A stretch of DNA of 60,000 bases from Owenia fusiformis (GCA_903813345.2 CAIIXF020000006.1:33395524-33455523), one strand, 5' to 3'. Positions 40,501 to 45,638 are shown, counted from the stretch's first letter. Numbers and translations are program-made. The notes: generated by a model not told the origin, from the sequence alone.

Positions 40501-41069
40501 TTTTTTTATACAACTATTACACACTGGCCTCAGGTTACAATATTAAATGGTTGAAGATGATTGAAAACTTACAACAAAGGGTCTGATATCATTATGCTTT
40601 TGTTATAATTATTAGTTATTTTATCGTAGTTTTTTTGTGAAGTGGGGGCAAAATTCTCATTTTCACAATTCAGATCAAAATTGGTCAAAGTAAGCCAATT
40701 TTCCATGATTTTCCTCATTTTCAAGTGGTTGCAAATGGATTTTCAGGTGGGTGCAAGCCTGTTTTTAAAATCTCAGGTGGGTGTTGCACCCACTTGTTTT
40801 AATGCTGGGGAGATCACTGACTTATATAAAGGTTAAAACCATATAAAATCTAATATAATTATCTTACGTTTCAGCATATACTAGATATATTTGGACCATC
40901 ACGTTGTATGTTTGGCTCTGATTGGCCAGTCTGTAAACTTGCAGGCTCAGACCATGGCCGTGTGCTGGAATTAACTAACTCACTTCTTGGACATCTCTCT
41001 GAACAGGAGAAAATAATGATTTTTAGAGACAACGCCATCAGATTTTACAATCTGAAAAATGTCTCTTAA
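4294..41069 (+). CDS. Amidohydrolase-2 family hydrolase (L-fuconolactonase-like), six visible exons, 5' end missing
   Basis: Spliced plus-strand gene. Exons are 4294-4455, 6265-6344, 11828-11985, 12280-12441, 40074-40140 and 40875-41069. Every intron is GT-AG and the joined reading frame stays open for about 274 residues to a TAA at 41067-41069. The order of motifs is that of the COG3618/PF04909 TIM-barrel metal-dependent hydrolases: IWDLKKFNYPWP near the N-terminus, VDHIAKP in the middle, SGMVTEA after it, and FGSDWPVC near the C-terminus, whose Asp is normally catalytic. Relatives hydrolyse lactones or related cyclic esters in the cytosol; the substrate here cannot be told. The first visible exon starts in phase 1 and needs an upstream exon ending in C, which should supply the metal-binding HxH; I do not find it in 1-4293. 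An AATAAA lies at 41305-41310. The fourth visible intron (12442-40073) is 27.6 kb and holds two antisense genes. Confidence 0.88.
4471..5958. mobile_element. Mariner-type foldback with long inverted arms
   Basis: The left end, TA then CAGGGTGTCTC, and the right end, GAGACACCCT, are typical Tc1/mariner termini. The arms of about 315-360 bp (4471-4785 and 5598-5958) are diverged reverse complements. The minus strand of the left arm translates to a mariner transposase C-terminal segment (FFLCGYLKECFNAHSKQ, then NIQREIQNILLELLSNVM). The right arm is a more decayed copy. The structure is therefore two 3' ends of a mariner facing each other around a ~0.8 kb spacer. It sits in the intron between exons A and B. 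Confidence 0.7.
4613..4813 (-). pseudogene. Mariner transposase C-terminal fragment
   Basis: The minus-strand frame reads FLCGYLKECFNAHSKQKDLE and LKGNIQREIQNILLELLSNV. This matches the 'FFLWGYLK...LeeLK..Ir.eI..i..e.l..Vm' end of mariner transposases. The catalytic domain is absent. Confidence 0.6.
6265..6344 (+). CDS. Amidohydrolase exon B
   Basis: Acceptor ttattttgcag, donor gtgagt from 6345. It encodes EWVFKQAEEFPFIKGVVAGL and DLVDSEN, the family's 'aeFPfIkGvVaGlDL' segment. It leaves in phase 0. Confidence 0.88.
7118..7737. mobile_element. Mariner-type MITE with ~100-bp inverted ends
   Basis: TA then CAGGGTGTCAAAAAACAACG at the left; the right end is GTTGTTTTTTGACACCTG then TA. The inverted arms extend roughly 100 bp and include GGCAACCCCCTCTACAG and its complement. 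A short open frame here (7049-7318) is explained by the arm. It lies in the intron between exons B and C. Confidence 0.75.
7995..9048 (+). mobile_element. Hairpin-ended (CCGT)n element, family A, full length
   Basis: It starts TTATCCCATCGAACGAAGTT, a stem-loop (ATCCCATCGAAC gaa GTTCGGAGGGAT). A (CCGT)n/(CTGT)n microsatellite follows, then tandem core units each containing AAAATGGCCGCCATTTT-like palindromes and 'GAGCGATTTTGTTCATATTT'. The 3' end repeats the left arm inverted (GTTCGATGGGAT), then a small hairpin (ACGCtttgGCGT) and CTGG. This matches Pearl/Helentron-associated elements of bivalves (inference). Confidence 0.75.
10142..11235 (+). repeat. AT-rich irregular minisatellite, interrupted by a foldback
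   Basis: Irregular units of about 50-65 bp built from TACAATTGATAAAATTGATT, CACACTTTAATGAAAAT and CTATTAAATACAAA. The array continues in a second block at about 11505-11665. It lies in the intron between exons B and C. Several small open frames are by-products of the repeat. Confidence 0.75.
10412..10761. mobile_element. Foldback/MITE inserted in the AT-rich minisatellite
   Basis: The insertion is visible because the minisatellite is interrupted between TTAAATACAAT at 10401-10411 and at 10762-10772. Its right half (10591-10761) is one long hairpin: ATATAGACC, AGAGCAGGGGTAAT, GTAGAATACACCCC and GGGCTAGGCACAAA recur inverted. Its left part has CGAACATGA / TCATGTTCG (10413-10421, 10578-10586) and a small GGGTAT-TCGCGA-ATACCC hairpin. 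Confidence 0.65.
11505..11665 (+). repeat. Second block of the AT-rich minisatellite
   Basis: The same unit (AAAATTGATTCACGCTTTAA etc.) resumes after about 270 bp of unrelated sequence. It ends about 160 bp before exon C. Confidence 0.7.
11828..11985 (+). CDS. Amidohydrolase exon C
   Basis: Acceptor gtctatttcag, donor gtatgt from 11986. It encodes LSGVIERLSVNPLFVGARHI and an amphipathic stretch ending FDLLLQ. The N-x-x-F-V-G-x-R-H pattern matches the fuconolactonase-like family's 'fkGvRhi' region. It leaves in phase 2 (CA|G). Confidence 0.88.
12280..12441 (+). CDS. Amidohydrolase exon D
   Basis: Acceptor gtgtttttag, donor gtaagt from 12442. It encodes PPHLKYIPAIARQLPNLKMV, VDHIAKPYIKDG, W and MAEIAKFPNIYCK. 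VDHIAKP is the conserved His/Lys motif of amidohydrolase-2 proteins. It leaves in phase 2 (AT|A), which fits only the exon starting at 40074, 27.6 kb downstream. Confidence 0.88.
12610..12684 (+). mobile_element. tRNA-derived SINE head (split by a DNA transposon)
   Basis: GTAGCTCAACGGTAGC matches a tRNA A box and AGATTCAATCCC matches a B box, spaced as in tRNA. The cloverleaf looks degraded. The presumed body resumes at 13525, after the inserted transposon. Confidence 0.5.
12685..13524. mobile_element. DNA transposon with ~26-bp inverted ends, inserted in a SINE
   Basis: The left end is TACCGTATTATCTCTATTAA and the right end is its reverse complement (TTAATAGAGATAATACGGTA). A second inner inverted pair, GTGGGCGATAAT, lies at about 12787 and 13395. 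Cargo is a frameshifted HIRAN-like open reading frame. A TA target duplication is possible. Superfamily unassigned. Confidence 0.6.
13019..13368 (+). pseudogene. HIRAN-like ORF with one frameshift, carried by the transposon
   Basis: From an ATG at 13019 (MASEHEKTFHFES) the frame reads IREYHEYKDTCDIKIGES, CIDEDNSYDKNA and IGGHVPREN. This is the pattern of HIRAN and related domains (Y...W/D..IGE.v....E..N..D..A..V...g..vGHvPre). After a T6 run near 13218-13223 the homology continues one frame over (GGTISGKIAGKR, GKGLEIPVVYVLKEH) to a TAA at 13366-13368. HIRAN domains occur with helicases and nucleases. Here it is a small stand-alone ORF, probably dead unless the shift is a sequencing error. Confidence 0.5.
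13525..13640 (+). mobile_element. Presumed SINE body, right part
   Basis: Sequence following the right end of the inserted transposon (CTTCGGGGTGTTTGATTGAG, AAAAGGCCGTGGTGTGTA) continues naturally from the SINE head at 12610-12684. Assigned only by position and by the tRNA-like head. Confidence 0.35.
13641..14479. other. Intronic sequence, nothing recognised
   Basis: AT-rich stretch without repeat structure or coding signal that I can see. It precedes the 3' end of discoidin gene copy 2. Confidence 0.5.
14480..14485 (-). terminator. Polyadenylation signal, discoidin copy 2
   Basis: AATAAA on the minus strand, about 86 bp downstream of the TAA at 14571-14573. Confidence 0.5.
14571..14711 (-). 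CDS. Discoidin gene copy 2, exon 4
   Basis: The acceptor is TTTTTGAG. It encodes VLPGNVDKNTKVTNTIEPPV, ARFVRINPQSWQEHISLRFD and VIGCS, then TAA. Confidence 0.84.
   Translation of the reverse strand, partial: VLPGNVDKNTKVTNTIEPPVFARFVRINPQSWQEHISLRFDVIGCS
14571..23908 (-). CDS. Secreted PAN/Apple plus F5/8 type C (discoidin) domain protein, copy 2
   Basis: Minus-strand paralogue of the gene at 28810-26748. Exons are 23908-23542, 20788-20659, 15147-14955 and 14711-14571, with the same 1, 2, 0 phases and the same total of 276 residues. The N-terminus (MQLYFSKIVPTILQQVIIYV) is hydrophobic and signal-like. A PAN/Apple-like region follows (TNTNCATSCSLSTENC, NVCELNGPYL). F5/8C runs from Cys125 to Cys275, with GAWSAKISDLNQWIQADLSE and PPVFARFVRINPQSWQEHIS, ending IGCS. 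Introns are much longer than in copy 1: intron 1 carries LINE pieces and hairpin-ended elements, intron 2 a 3 kb tandem-repeat element. A minus-strand AATAAA lies at 14480-14485. Exon 2 is the most diverged part. Either a working paralogue or one beginning to decay; no stop or frameshift is visible. Confidence 0.8.
14955..15147 (-). CDS. Discoidin gene copy 2, exon 3
   Basis: Acceptor GTTAATTCCAG, donor AAG|GTAATA. It encodes GAWSAKISDLNQWIQADLSE, VVTEVVTQGREGD and SYKFFYGIMENDLEEYGK, two residues longer than the copy 1 exon. Confidence 0.84.
15599..15630 (+). mobile_element. Solo 3' end of family C hairpin-ended element
   Basis: TGTGAGCCCAGTACCCATGG then TACTATTTATT matches the 3' terminus of the elements at 16521 and 46154, without the body. 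It includes the GTACC..GGTAC subterminal hairpin. Confidence 0.55.
16126..16181 (+). CDS. Possible first coding exon of an unidentified plus-strand transcript
   Basis: CCAAAATGGA is a good start context. The frame MEGHPAVPFTSIGKTQKS ends at a GT (CCAG|GTATTT). The 60 bp upstream are richer in CpG than the surroundings. No partner exon is recognised and the peptide is not assigned. It could equally be a chance pattern in the intron. Confidence 0.22.
16521..19495 (+). mobile_element. Hairpin-ended (CCGT)n element, family C, with ~8.5 core repeats of ~337 bp
   Basis: It starts TTTAGCTCACATGGTGAGCT (stem AGCTCAC/GTGAGCT), then (CCGT)n/(CTGT)n. Units are marked by CTCTGTCGATAGGATTCC at about 16625, 16776, 17126, 17464, 17801, 18137, 18475 and 19131. 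The end is CACCATGTGAGC-like, then the GTACCCACGGTAC hairpin and CTAA. It lies in intron 2 of discoidin copy 2. Short open frames in it are repeat artefacts. Confidence 0.75.
19841..19940 (-). mobile_element. Truncated copy of the G/C-homopolymer MITE
   Basis: Long C and G runs with GGGCCC/TTGGGCCC motifs and the terminus CCCAGATCTGCCAGTG. It matches the element at 30786-31121 in reverse orientation. Confidence 0.55.
19981..20554 (+). repeat. Near-identical duplicate of 22305-22878
   Basis: It aligns to 22305-22878 at a constant offset of 2324 with no gaps; I see only about two substitutions. It contains the last ~235 bp of a family A hairpin-ended element (ending CTGG at 20215) plus ~340 bp of the flanking LINE fragment. 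Confidence 0.85.
20659..20788 (-). CDS. Discoidin gene copy 2, exon 2
   Basis: Acceptor CTCATTTTAG, donor AT|GTAAAT. It encodes SCKERLISGDVFHIDDERIT and RHSPKRSRLDI, aligned with CRENKRLISGDV and QRSRLD of copy 1. The junction and first 22 bases of the exon are duplicated at 20839-20870, with more degenerate copies up to about 21390. Confidence 0.72.
20839..20870 (-). repeat. Duplicated exon-2 splice acceptor of discoidin copy 2
   Basis: The 32 bases 20839-20870 repeat 20767-20798, which span the acceptor and first 22 bases of exon 2. Degenerate relatives (AGAAATGCTTAT, CAGTTGTTCCTTGCAGG) continue to about 21390. Confidence 0.65.
21550..22539 (+). mobile_element. Hairpin-ended (CCGT)n element, family A, full length
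   Basis: It starts TTATCCCATCAAACAAAGTT, then CCGT repeats, then cores with GAGCGATTTTGTTCATATTT. It ends GTTCGATGGGAT, hairpin, CTGG at 22536-22539. It lies in intron 1 of discoidin copy 2 and directly precedes a LINE fragment. Confidence 0.75.
22565..23061 (+). mobile_element. Non-LTR retrotransposon ORF2 C-terminal fragment
   Basis: The frame 22624-23061 ends with LCPCGQSVETEIHFLVECQL, the Cys/His motif found after the reverse transcriptase in many LINEs ('C..C....ET..HfL..C'). Only the C-terminal ~145 residues remain. The first part is duplicated at 20300-20554. Confidence 0.65.
23542..23908 (-). CDS. Discoidin gene copy 2, exon 1
   Basis: ATG at 23906-23908, donor ATAG|GTAACT. It encodes 122 residues with NIGISLSKYQPDNEAYIKFP, closely matching the NET-containing segment of copy 1, and the PAN-like cysteines. 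Confidence 0.8.
24560..25181 (+). mobile_element. 5'-truncated LINE 3' end with poly(A) tail
   Basis: The frame 24602-25036 reads VSRQFCKEEPESICHLLYDC and NWLPEELTGL, again the 'C...E...HLl.dC' ORF2 C-terminal motif. A short 3' UTR and a ~30-base A-rich tail (25149-25181) follow. It is a different LINE family from the fragment at 22565. The left boundary is approximate. It lies between the two discoidin genes. Confidence 0.68.
25681..26331 (+). mobile_element. Hairpin-ended element, family A2
   Basis: It starts TTATCCCACCGAACGAAGTT, then a short CCGT run and cores with TTTTCAAGATGG(C) and CAAATACCAG. It ends with the hairpin ACTCCGTGGAGT and TTTTTCTAG at 26331. It lies about 420 bp below the stop of discoidin copy 1. 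Confidence 0.72.
26748..26894 (-). CDS. Discoidin gene copy 1, exon 4 (F5/8C end)
   Basis: Acceptor CTTTTTAAG. It encodes VLPGNVDMNTKVTNIIEPPV, ARFVRINPQTWYGHISMRFD and VMGCPYS, then TAA. This is the canonical F5/8C C-terminus ending in the closing Cys. Confidence 0.86.
   Translation of the reverse strand, partial: VLPGNVDMNTKVTNIIEPPVLARFVRINPQTWYGHISMRFDVMGCPYS
26748..28810 (-). CDS. Secreted PAN/Apple plus F5/8 type C (discoidin) domain protein, copy 1
   Basis: Minus-strand gene of four exons: 28810-28450, 28135-28000, 27235-27049, 26894-26748. The phases are 1, 2, 0 and the product is 276 residues. Residues 1 to about 22 form a hydrophobic signal peptide (MVTMILRLIILFITCTLVGT). Residues 23-118 are Cys-containing and PAN/Apple-like (TRCEASCSVIPDEC, KMCELLGPYL). 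Residues 125-273 are an F5/8C domain, bounded by Cys125 and Cys273 as in discoidin folds, with GAWSARSNDIAQWIQADLGE and PPVLARFVRINPQTWYGHIS. Discoidin domains bind glycans or phospholipids outside the cell; an extracellular lectin or adhesion role is inference. The gene is complete from ATG to TAA and lies inside the fourth visible intron of the amidohydrolase gene on the opposite strand. Intron 2 holds a truncated hairpin-ended element. A second Met lies three codons downstream of the chosen start. Confidence 0.85.
27049..27235 (-). CDS. Discoidin gene copy 1, exon 3 (F5/8C core)
   Basis: Acceptor GTCATTCCAG, donor ATG|GTAATA. It encodes GAWSARSNDIAQWIQADLGE, VVTEVVTQGR and SYKLFYGETQNDLEEYGM, the central strands of an F5/8C domain. 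Confidence 0.85.
27456..27945 (+). mobile_element. Hairpin-ended element, family A, 3'-truncated
   Basis: It starts TTATCCCATCGAATGAAGTT and has the CCGT-like tract and core units, but no 3' terminus before exon 2 of discoidin copy 1. It occupies most of intron 2. Confidence 0.65.
28000..28135 (-). CDS. Discoidin gene copy 1, exon 2
   Basis: Acceptor GTTGTTACAG, donor GA|GTATGT. It encodes LVECRENKRLISGDVYYVAD and LTASSIWAANHGTQRSRLD, the start of the F5/8C domain (Cys, then the 'tASS.W' motif). Confidence 0.82.
28450..28810 (-). CDS. Discoidin gene copy 1, exon 1 (signal peptide and PAN/Apple-like)
   Basis: ATG at 28808-28810. Donor AAA|GTAACT at 28450/28449. The donor position and phase match the paralogue's exon 1. 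It encodes 120 residues with SLSKYQCKNETYIKFPNAE and the PAN-like cysteines. Confidence 0.82.
28985..29055 (+). mobile_element. 5' end of a hairpin-ended element, interrupted by a DNA transposon
   Basis: TTTTCCCACCAACTAAGTTT then GAGTAGGTGGGA forms the family stem (TCCCACC/GGTGGGA). The 'AACTCAAAT' core resumes after the insertion, at about 30313. Confidence 0.55.
29056..30312. mobile_element. DNA transposon with ~25-bp inverted ends
   Basis: Left CACGGTGTTATAGCATGACA, right GTCATGCTATAACACCGTG. GTTACG/CGTAAC continues the inverted match. Possible ATTA target duplication. Internal sequence has no transposase I can name; an open frame at 29092-29280 is unassigned. Confidence 0.6.
30786..31121. 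mobile_element. hAT-like MITE with G/C homopolymer runs
   Basis: The left end is CACTGGCGGATTAGG and the right end CCTGGATCCGCCCCTG, imperfect inverted repeats resembling the widespread hAT terminus CAGGGGCGGAT. Inside are G13 and C10 runs and many GGGCCC/TTTGGGCC motifs. Overlapping open frames here are low-complexity artefacts. Confidence 0.6.
31122..31840. other. Intronic sequence, nothing recognised
   Basis: AT-rich, no repeats or coding signal noticed. Confidence 0.45.
31841..33440 (+). mobile_element. Hairpin-ended element, family D, with ~7 core repeats of ~162 bp
   Basis: The 5' end is TTATCGCACCCTAAGGTGC (small stem). Core units start AAGGCTTGTCTACAGG at about 32070, 32232, 32393, 32555, 32717 and 32879, and each carries GGCGGCCATTTTGG. 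The left stem recurs near the 3' end as GGGTGCGATTCTG at about 33408. The core is homologous to that of the element at 37443. Confidence 0.68.
33594..33835 (+). mobile_element. 5' end of a hairpin-ended element, family F (fragment)
   Basis: TTATGTCACCACCAAATAGT then GGTGACA is a perfect stem (TGTCACCAC/GTGGTGACA) of the family type. No recognisable core or 3' end follows; the right limit is a guess. Confidence 0.4.
34037..34868. mobile_element. Mariner-type MITE with ~160-bp inverted ends
   Basis: TA then CAGGGTGTCCACAAAAAAGT; right GGACGCCCTG then TA. The arms (34037-34196, 34710-34868) share ACTTCAAA, GGTACCTAGATCATTATGTA and other blocks in inverted order. An open frame (34720-34953) lies in the arm and is not called. 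Confidence 0.72.
35970..36862 (+). mobile_element. Hairpin-ended element, family A2, inserted in the 52-bp array
   Basis: It starts TTATCCCACCGAACGAAGTT with (CCGT)n, then four or so ~160-bp cores with AAAATGGCGGCCATTTTT. It ends GTTCGGTGGGAT, hairpin ACTCCGTGGAGT, and TTTTTCTAG. Array sequence on both sides joins as aatcttg|tatatcttg with nothing lost or duplicated. Confidence 0.82.
37443..38508 (+). mobile_element. Hairpin-ended element, family B, inserted in the 52-bp array
   Basis: It starts TTATGTCCCCACCACATAAT then GTGGGG (stem CCCCAC/GTGGGG) and (CCGT)n. Cores share GGCCATTTTGGATTTT, CCGTCCTAAAATCTTGTCTG and GGCATTCTGGGTAAATGT with family D. It ends GGTGGGGACA, an ACACatttGTGT hairpin and TTCTTG. 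Flanking array joins as tatatcttg|ttttagatc. Confidence 0.8.
40074..40140 (+). CDS. Amidohydrolase exon E, abutting the 52-bp minisatellite
   Basis: Acceptor cttgtttaag at 40064-40073, donor gtaaaa from 40141. Joined to exon D it reads YCKISGMVTEADKENWKKED and FVPYVQ, the conserved 'sGlvtEa' segment. The first ten exon bases, ATCTGGTATG, and the acceptor are nearly identical to every unit of the preceding array, so the array ends exactly on this exon. Confidence 0.87.
40875..41069 (+). CDS. Amidohydrolase last coding exon F
   Basis: Acceptor cttacgtttcag, phase 0. It encodes HILDIFGPSRCMFGSDWPVC, whose FGSDWPVC motif is the C-terminal signature of the family with the catalytic Asp. It ends RDNAIRFYNLKNVS and TAA, matching the family's usual 'nA.rfYgl' C-terminus. 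An AATAAA follows about 236 bp later. Confidence 0.9.
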   Translation, partial: HILDIFGPSRCMFGSDWPVCKLAGSDHGRVLELTNSLLGHLSEQEKIMIFRDNAIRFYNLKNVS

Positions 41070-41304
41070 AATGACTTTTCATTATCTCTCTATTAATTTG
41101 TCTCCAACCAAATGGCATTAAGGTGGTTTACCCAGAGGCCTAAAAATTACTTTACAATGGTGTTTTACTTAAACCTAGAAAACACTCTGATTGTTATGAA
41201 ACAGAAAAGTATGGGCTTAAGAGACAGTATTATCTCCAAAACTGATCAGGATTTTTCTTTATTTTCACACTGGAAGGTTTAATTATTAAAGTCAATTTTA
41301 AGAA

Positions 41305-41310
41305 AATAAA
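41305..41310 (+). terminator. Polyadenylation signal, amidohydrolase gene
   Basis: AATAAA, 236 bp after the stop codon; the first clear one downstream. Confidence 0.5.
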
Positions 41311-41990
41311 GATTTTAGGTCAGTGATTTCATTTTTTGTATTCTTGCACTTAGAAAAAAAGCAATTTATCAATTTGCATGTTTTTGTTGTATATTTTGTT
41401 GCTAGTTGTGTACCAAAGTGCCATTTATGGGTATAATTCATTATATTTATTATTAAATTTATTATGATGGATTGGAAAACCCTTTCAAAGCCCCTTCTAG
41501 AAGCTGAAATTTTAAGTATATTTAAGTCAAGGGCAAAGAAAGAGTTATCCAATTCAATTATTTGATCCTCTGAATTTAATATTTCAAGAAATCAAGAAAT
41601 TATACTTAACAAGGTTTGTTGTGACTTAATTTTTAAGTCACATCTATACTCCCACAATTTTACAAACGTTACTTCACCCGCACCTTCTTGTATTGTGGCC
41701 ATGCGAATGAAACAACAATTCATTCAACAATTCCATTCCTCGAAGAGTTGGAAAACAATTTAGCTTTTCTTAATTTTGGTTAATATTCTCAATTTAAACA
41801 CAAGAGGGACAAAGTAGAATTATTTCTTTATGGGGATTCAAACTTAACTAAATCCACTAATTTTTTGAAAATTCTCAAGCTCATTGCATCATTTTTAGAA
41901 AAATGTGCAAATGTGTGCCACCACTCACTTCACTCTTGAGTCCTTATTTAAATCTTTCTTTTTTCTTCACCCTGCAATTATTAATCAGGT
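41311..41990. other. Intergenic, nothing recognised
   Basis: AT-rich sequence between the amidohydrolase 3' end and the foldback element; no coding signal. Confidence 0.45.
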
Positions 41991-41999
41991 GGCTGATAA

Positions 42000-43056
42000 G
42001 GTAACTGGTCAACTCAACCCCAAGTCAACTCAACCCAAGTCAACTCAACCCTTAGTCAAGTCGACCCCAAGTCAAGTCGACCCTTAGCCAAGTCGACCCT
42101 AAGTCATCTCGACCCTTAGTCAACTCGATCCCAAGTCATCTCAACCCTTGGTCAACTCAACCCTTAGTCAAGTTGACCCAAATGATTTTACTTGTTTTAA
42201 GTAGATTAAAATATAATATAATCCAATTGTTTGTGCAGTTTGATTTGAAATCAAACTTCAAAGAAAAAAACATTTCTGTCACCTATAGATCAAAACGAAG
42301 ATTTAAACTGGATCATAAAATCCCAATCTGATTGTTTATGACACCTGACATATGAGTAAGATAATGGAAAATAGAAAAACATAAATCCCATTGTTTGTTC
42401 AGTCTTGTTTTAAAATCTTACTTCAAAAAAATAAACATTTCTATCGCCTGTAGATCAGAAGGAAGATTTGAACCGGATCATATTGTTTATTATTATTATC
42501 AAAATATAAAATCATTCAATACAAAGTAATGGATGGATGTTGGCACAATGCACATGTTGCATAAGTTACCTGTTGTCAAAAATACTGTTGCAACAATTTC
42601 GGTATAACAGAAAAGTGTATAGATAATTTTTTTATTTCAGAGAGATTAAACAAGCTCAAATATTAAGGGGTGAAATATATGTATAACATCGTGAATAGTC
42701 CTATTAAGATTAATCAAATATTATTTTGTTATTTATAAAAATTATAAATGCGTTAAGCACAAACTTCAATAGTTGATAATTTTATTTTGGAAAATTAGCA
42801 TTTTAGTCCCTCATACTTTCAAAATTCATCAATATCATACCATGAAAATAGTATATCTATTTGTTTTTTTATGGTGGGGTCGAGTTGACTAAGGGTTGAG
42901 ATGACCAAGGGTTGAGATGACTTGGGGTCGAGTTGACTAAGGGTCAAGATGACTTAGGGTCGACTTGACTAAGGGTCGACTTGACTTGGGGTCGACTTGA
43001 CTAAGGGTTGAGTTGACTTGGGTTGAGTTGACTTGGGGTTGAGTTGACCAGGAAGC
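42000..43056. mobile_element. Foldback transposon with arms of 15-bp tandem repeats
   Basis: The left arm (about 42007-42180) is a tandem run of AAGTCAACTCAACCC-type 15-mers. The right arm (about 42875-43050) is its reverse complement, unit by unit, with only a few mismatches. The ~690-bp loop contains a ~105-bp direct duplication (about 42235-42345 and 42395-42490). GCTGATAA occurs on both sides (41992-41999 and 43057-43064), a possible 8-bp target duplication. Confidence 0.75.
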
Positions 43057-43064
43057 GCTGATAA

Positions 43065-43951
43065 TGCCCTCAGCAAAGCCACTACAAGTGTATAATATTT
43101 ATGTACTTTATGTATTTGTAAAATAAATTCTATGAATAAAAAGATAAATTTTTTTTATTAAAGCTGAACATTCGTCAAATCATTGCTCCTATGTTATAGC
43201 GTGGAGTGGAAAATAAATATTCCGTTAAATCTTGTGAAACTGACATTACAAAGAGAATACATTTATCCTAACATCAGTGATATTATCATTGACTTAATTA
43301 TATTGATATTTTAAATGTTAAATGGATATGTCACTACAACGCTATGCAAGTCAATATATTACGGTTTAAAATTCTAAACAAACTTGCAATGGTGATTTAT
43401 TTGATATTCATGACATTCCAAATTGATCTTTACAATAACTTTTCTGGGAACAAATTAATTGGCATCATTATCACATTATAATTATAATATTGAACAATGA
43501 TGAGCCAAGCAAACAACATGATTGTTTCATATTGCACAAAAACATACTTTTTATTGCAATTTGAAAAAGTGCTAGATTATATTTTGCGTGCTCTGGCATC
43601 AGTGGATATCACTTATATCTTGTTATTAAAATTCAAGAACAATATTGTTAAGAAACTTCATCAAAATATCTCGTAAAAAATGCCTGCCACTATAATTACT
43701 AAAAATTAATACTTTCACCTCTTTTTGGTCATAACTCTGAAAGTATTCCATCAATTTGCTTGAAATTGTACAGGTACCTTATTTCATTAGTTAACAATAA
43801 TGTCTACAAGTTCCATCTAAAATGTGTCACAAGTTTTCTTTTTCAAATATCACTTTTTATGTTACAAACCCAAATGTTTTACATTGATTTGCTTCAAATT
43901 GTACAGGCTGCTAAGTGTAAGGTTACAATAATATCTAGAATGCACTTTTAC
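43065..43951. other. Intergenic, nothing recognised
   Basis: AT-rich, no gene or repeat structure noticed up to the solo family C terminus. Confidence 0.4.
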
Positions 43952-43985
43952 TATGTGAGCCCAGTACCCATGGTACCATTTATAT
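43952..43985 (+). mobile_element. Solo 3' end of family C element
   Basis: TATGTGAGCCCAGTACCCAT then GGTACCATTTAT matches the 3' terminus of the family C elements without a body. Confidence 0.55.
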
Positions 43986-44861
43986 GTATTTTTCTTGTAC
44001 CAAACACATGGTTAATGGTATTACTCAACCAATCTTAAAAAGGTCAATTGTTGTATTTTATAGCAGAAAGGATATTGTAAATCCATATCCATTAGATGTT
44101 TTTATTACAATAGTTTAGGTAACGTTATCAATTAATCAATTCAATAAGGGATGGTGTCAATTTATCAACAGTTCAAGCAAAATGGTGTAAACTAAAAATC
44201 TCTTTAGGGCAAGTCAGAAAATTTTACTTAAAACTGAATTTTACTTCATGCTAATATGATTGTCTTTCAAACAAGAGACTAACCTCATTCAGAAGATTCT
44301 GGAAGATCCCAGTTATCTATCCTGAAATTCTAGATTCTCAGAATAGTCAGTCCTCTTTTGATTTTTTTGAAGTGGGTTTTCTTGATTGCATATTTGAAAT
44401 GAACATATCATTAAACAGGCCGTTTTGGAATAACAAAGTTAGTTCCATAAAGGGGGGGGGGGGGTAAATGATGGTTTCATTAGTAAAGTGTTGATTTTTA
44501 ACAATCAAGTAAAAGACAAATCAACATGTTAAATTTTGTTAGATAAGGTGAGGTATGGGGTTCAAGCCATAATGAGGTTTACTCTGTTTTCCATGACTGT
44601 TGAACATGACACCATCCCTATTAAGTAATTACAATAGTCAGATGAGATAAATGGTAAGATAAAAGTACCAGAAAAGACAGAGGAATGTAAAATGATTGAT
44701 TTACAAGCAATCTTCAAAAAGCATGCCAATGTTTCCCTTACAAGAATTGAGATTTCTGATCAAATAAATGAATCTAATTTATTAATTTTTGGAATGATGA
44801 GAGAATATTTATGAAAACTTAAAACTAAACTCATCTCTTGCTTTTATTGCTCCTTGCTTTA

Positions 44862-45638
44862 GATAAAGTATCCTTGTAATAAAGGCTAGTGGTTGTTAGG
44901 TACATTGTAGATAAAGTATGCTTGTAATAAAGGCTAGTGGTTGTTAGGTACATTGTAGATAAAGTATGCTTGTAATAAAGGATAGTGGTTGTTAGGTACA
45001 TTGTAGATAAAGTATGCTTGTAATAAAGGCTAGTGGTTGTTAGGTACATTGTTGATAAAGTATGCTTGTAATAAAGGCTAGTGGTTGTTAGGTACATTGT
45101 AGATAAAGTATGCTTGTAATAAAGGCTAGTGGTTGTTAGGTACATTGTAGATAAAGTATGCTTGTAATAAAGGATAGTGGTTGTTAGGTACATTGTAGAT
45201 AAAGTATGCTTGTAATAAAGGCTAGTGGTTGTTAGGTACATTGTAGATAAAGTATGCTTGTAATAAAGGCTAGTGGTTGTTAGGTACATTGTAGATAAAG
45301 TATGCTTGTAATAAAGGATAGTGGTTGTTAGGTACATTGTTGATAAAGTATGCTTGTAATAAAGGCTAGTGGTTGTTAGGTACATTGTAGATAAAGTATG
45401 CTTGTAATGCTTGTAATAAAGGATAGTGGTTGTTAGGTACATTGTAGATAAAGTATGCTTGTAATAAAGGCTAGTGGTTGTTAGGTACATTGTAGATAAA
45501 GTATGCTTGTAATAAAGGATAGTGGTTGTTAGGTACATTGTAGATAAAGTATGCTTGTAATAAAGGATAGTGGTTGTTAGGTACATTGTAGATAAAGTAT
45601 GCTTGTAATAAAGGATAGTGGTTGTTAGGTACATTGTC
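44862..45638 (-). repeat. 48-bp minisatellite, ~16 copies
   Basis: The unit contains GATAAAGTATGCTTGTAATA, AAGGCTAGTGGTTGTTAGG and TACATTGTA. Two unit types (GGCTAGTGG, GGATAGTGG) intermingle. One unit has a 9-bp internal duplication (GCTTGTAAT) near 45401-45418. Because 48 is a multiple of three, a 267-codon frame stays open on the minus strand (repeating MYLTTTILYYKHTLST). I see no other evidence that it is a gene. Confidence 0.85.

Noticed and set aside
44452-44464. Short G run as a regulatory feature
   Set aside because: A single homopolymer with no associated structure.
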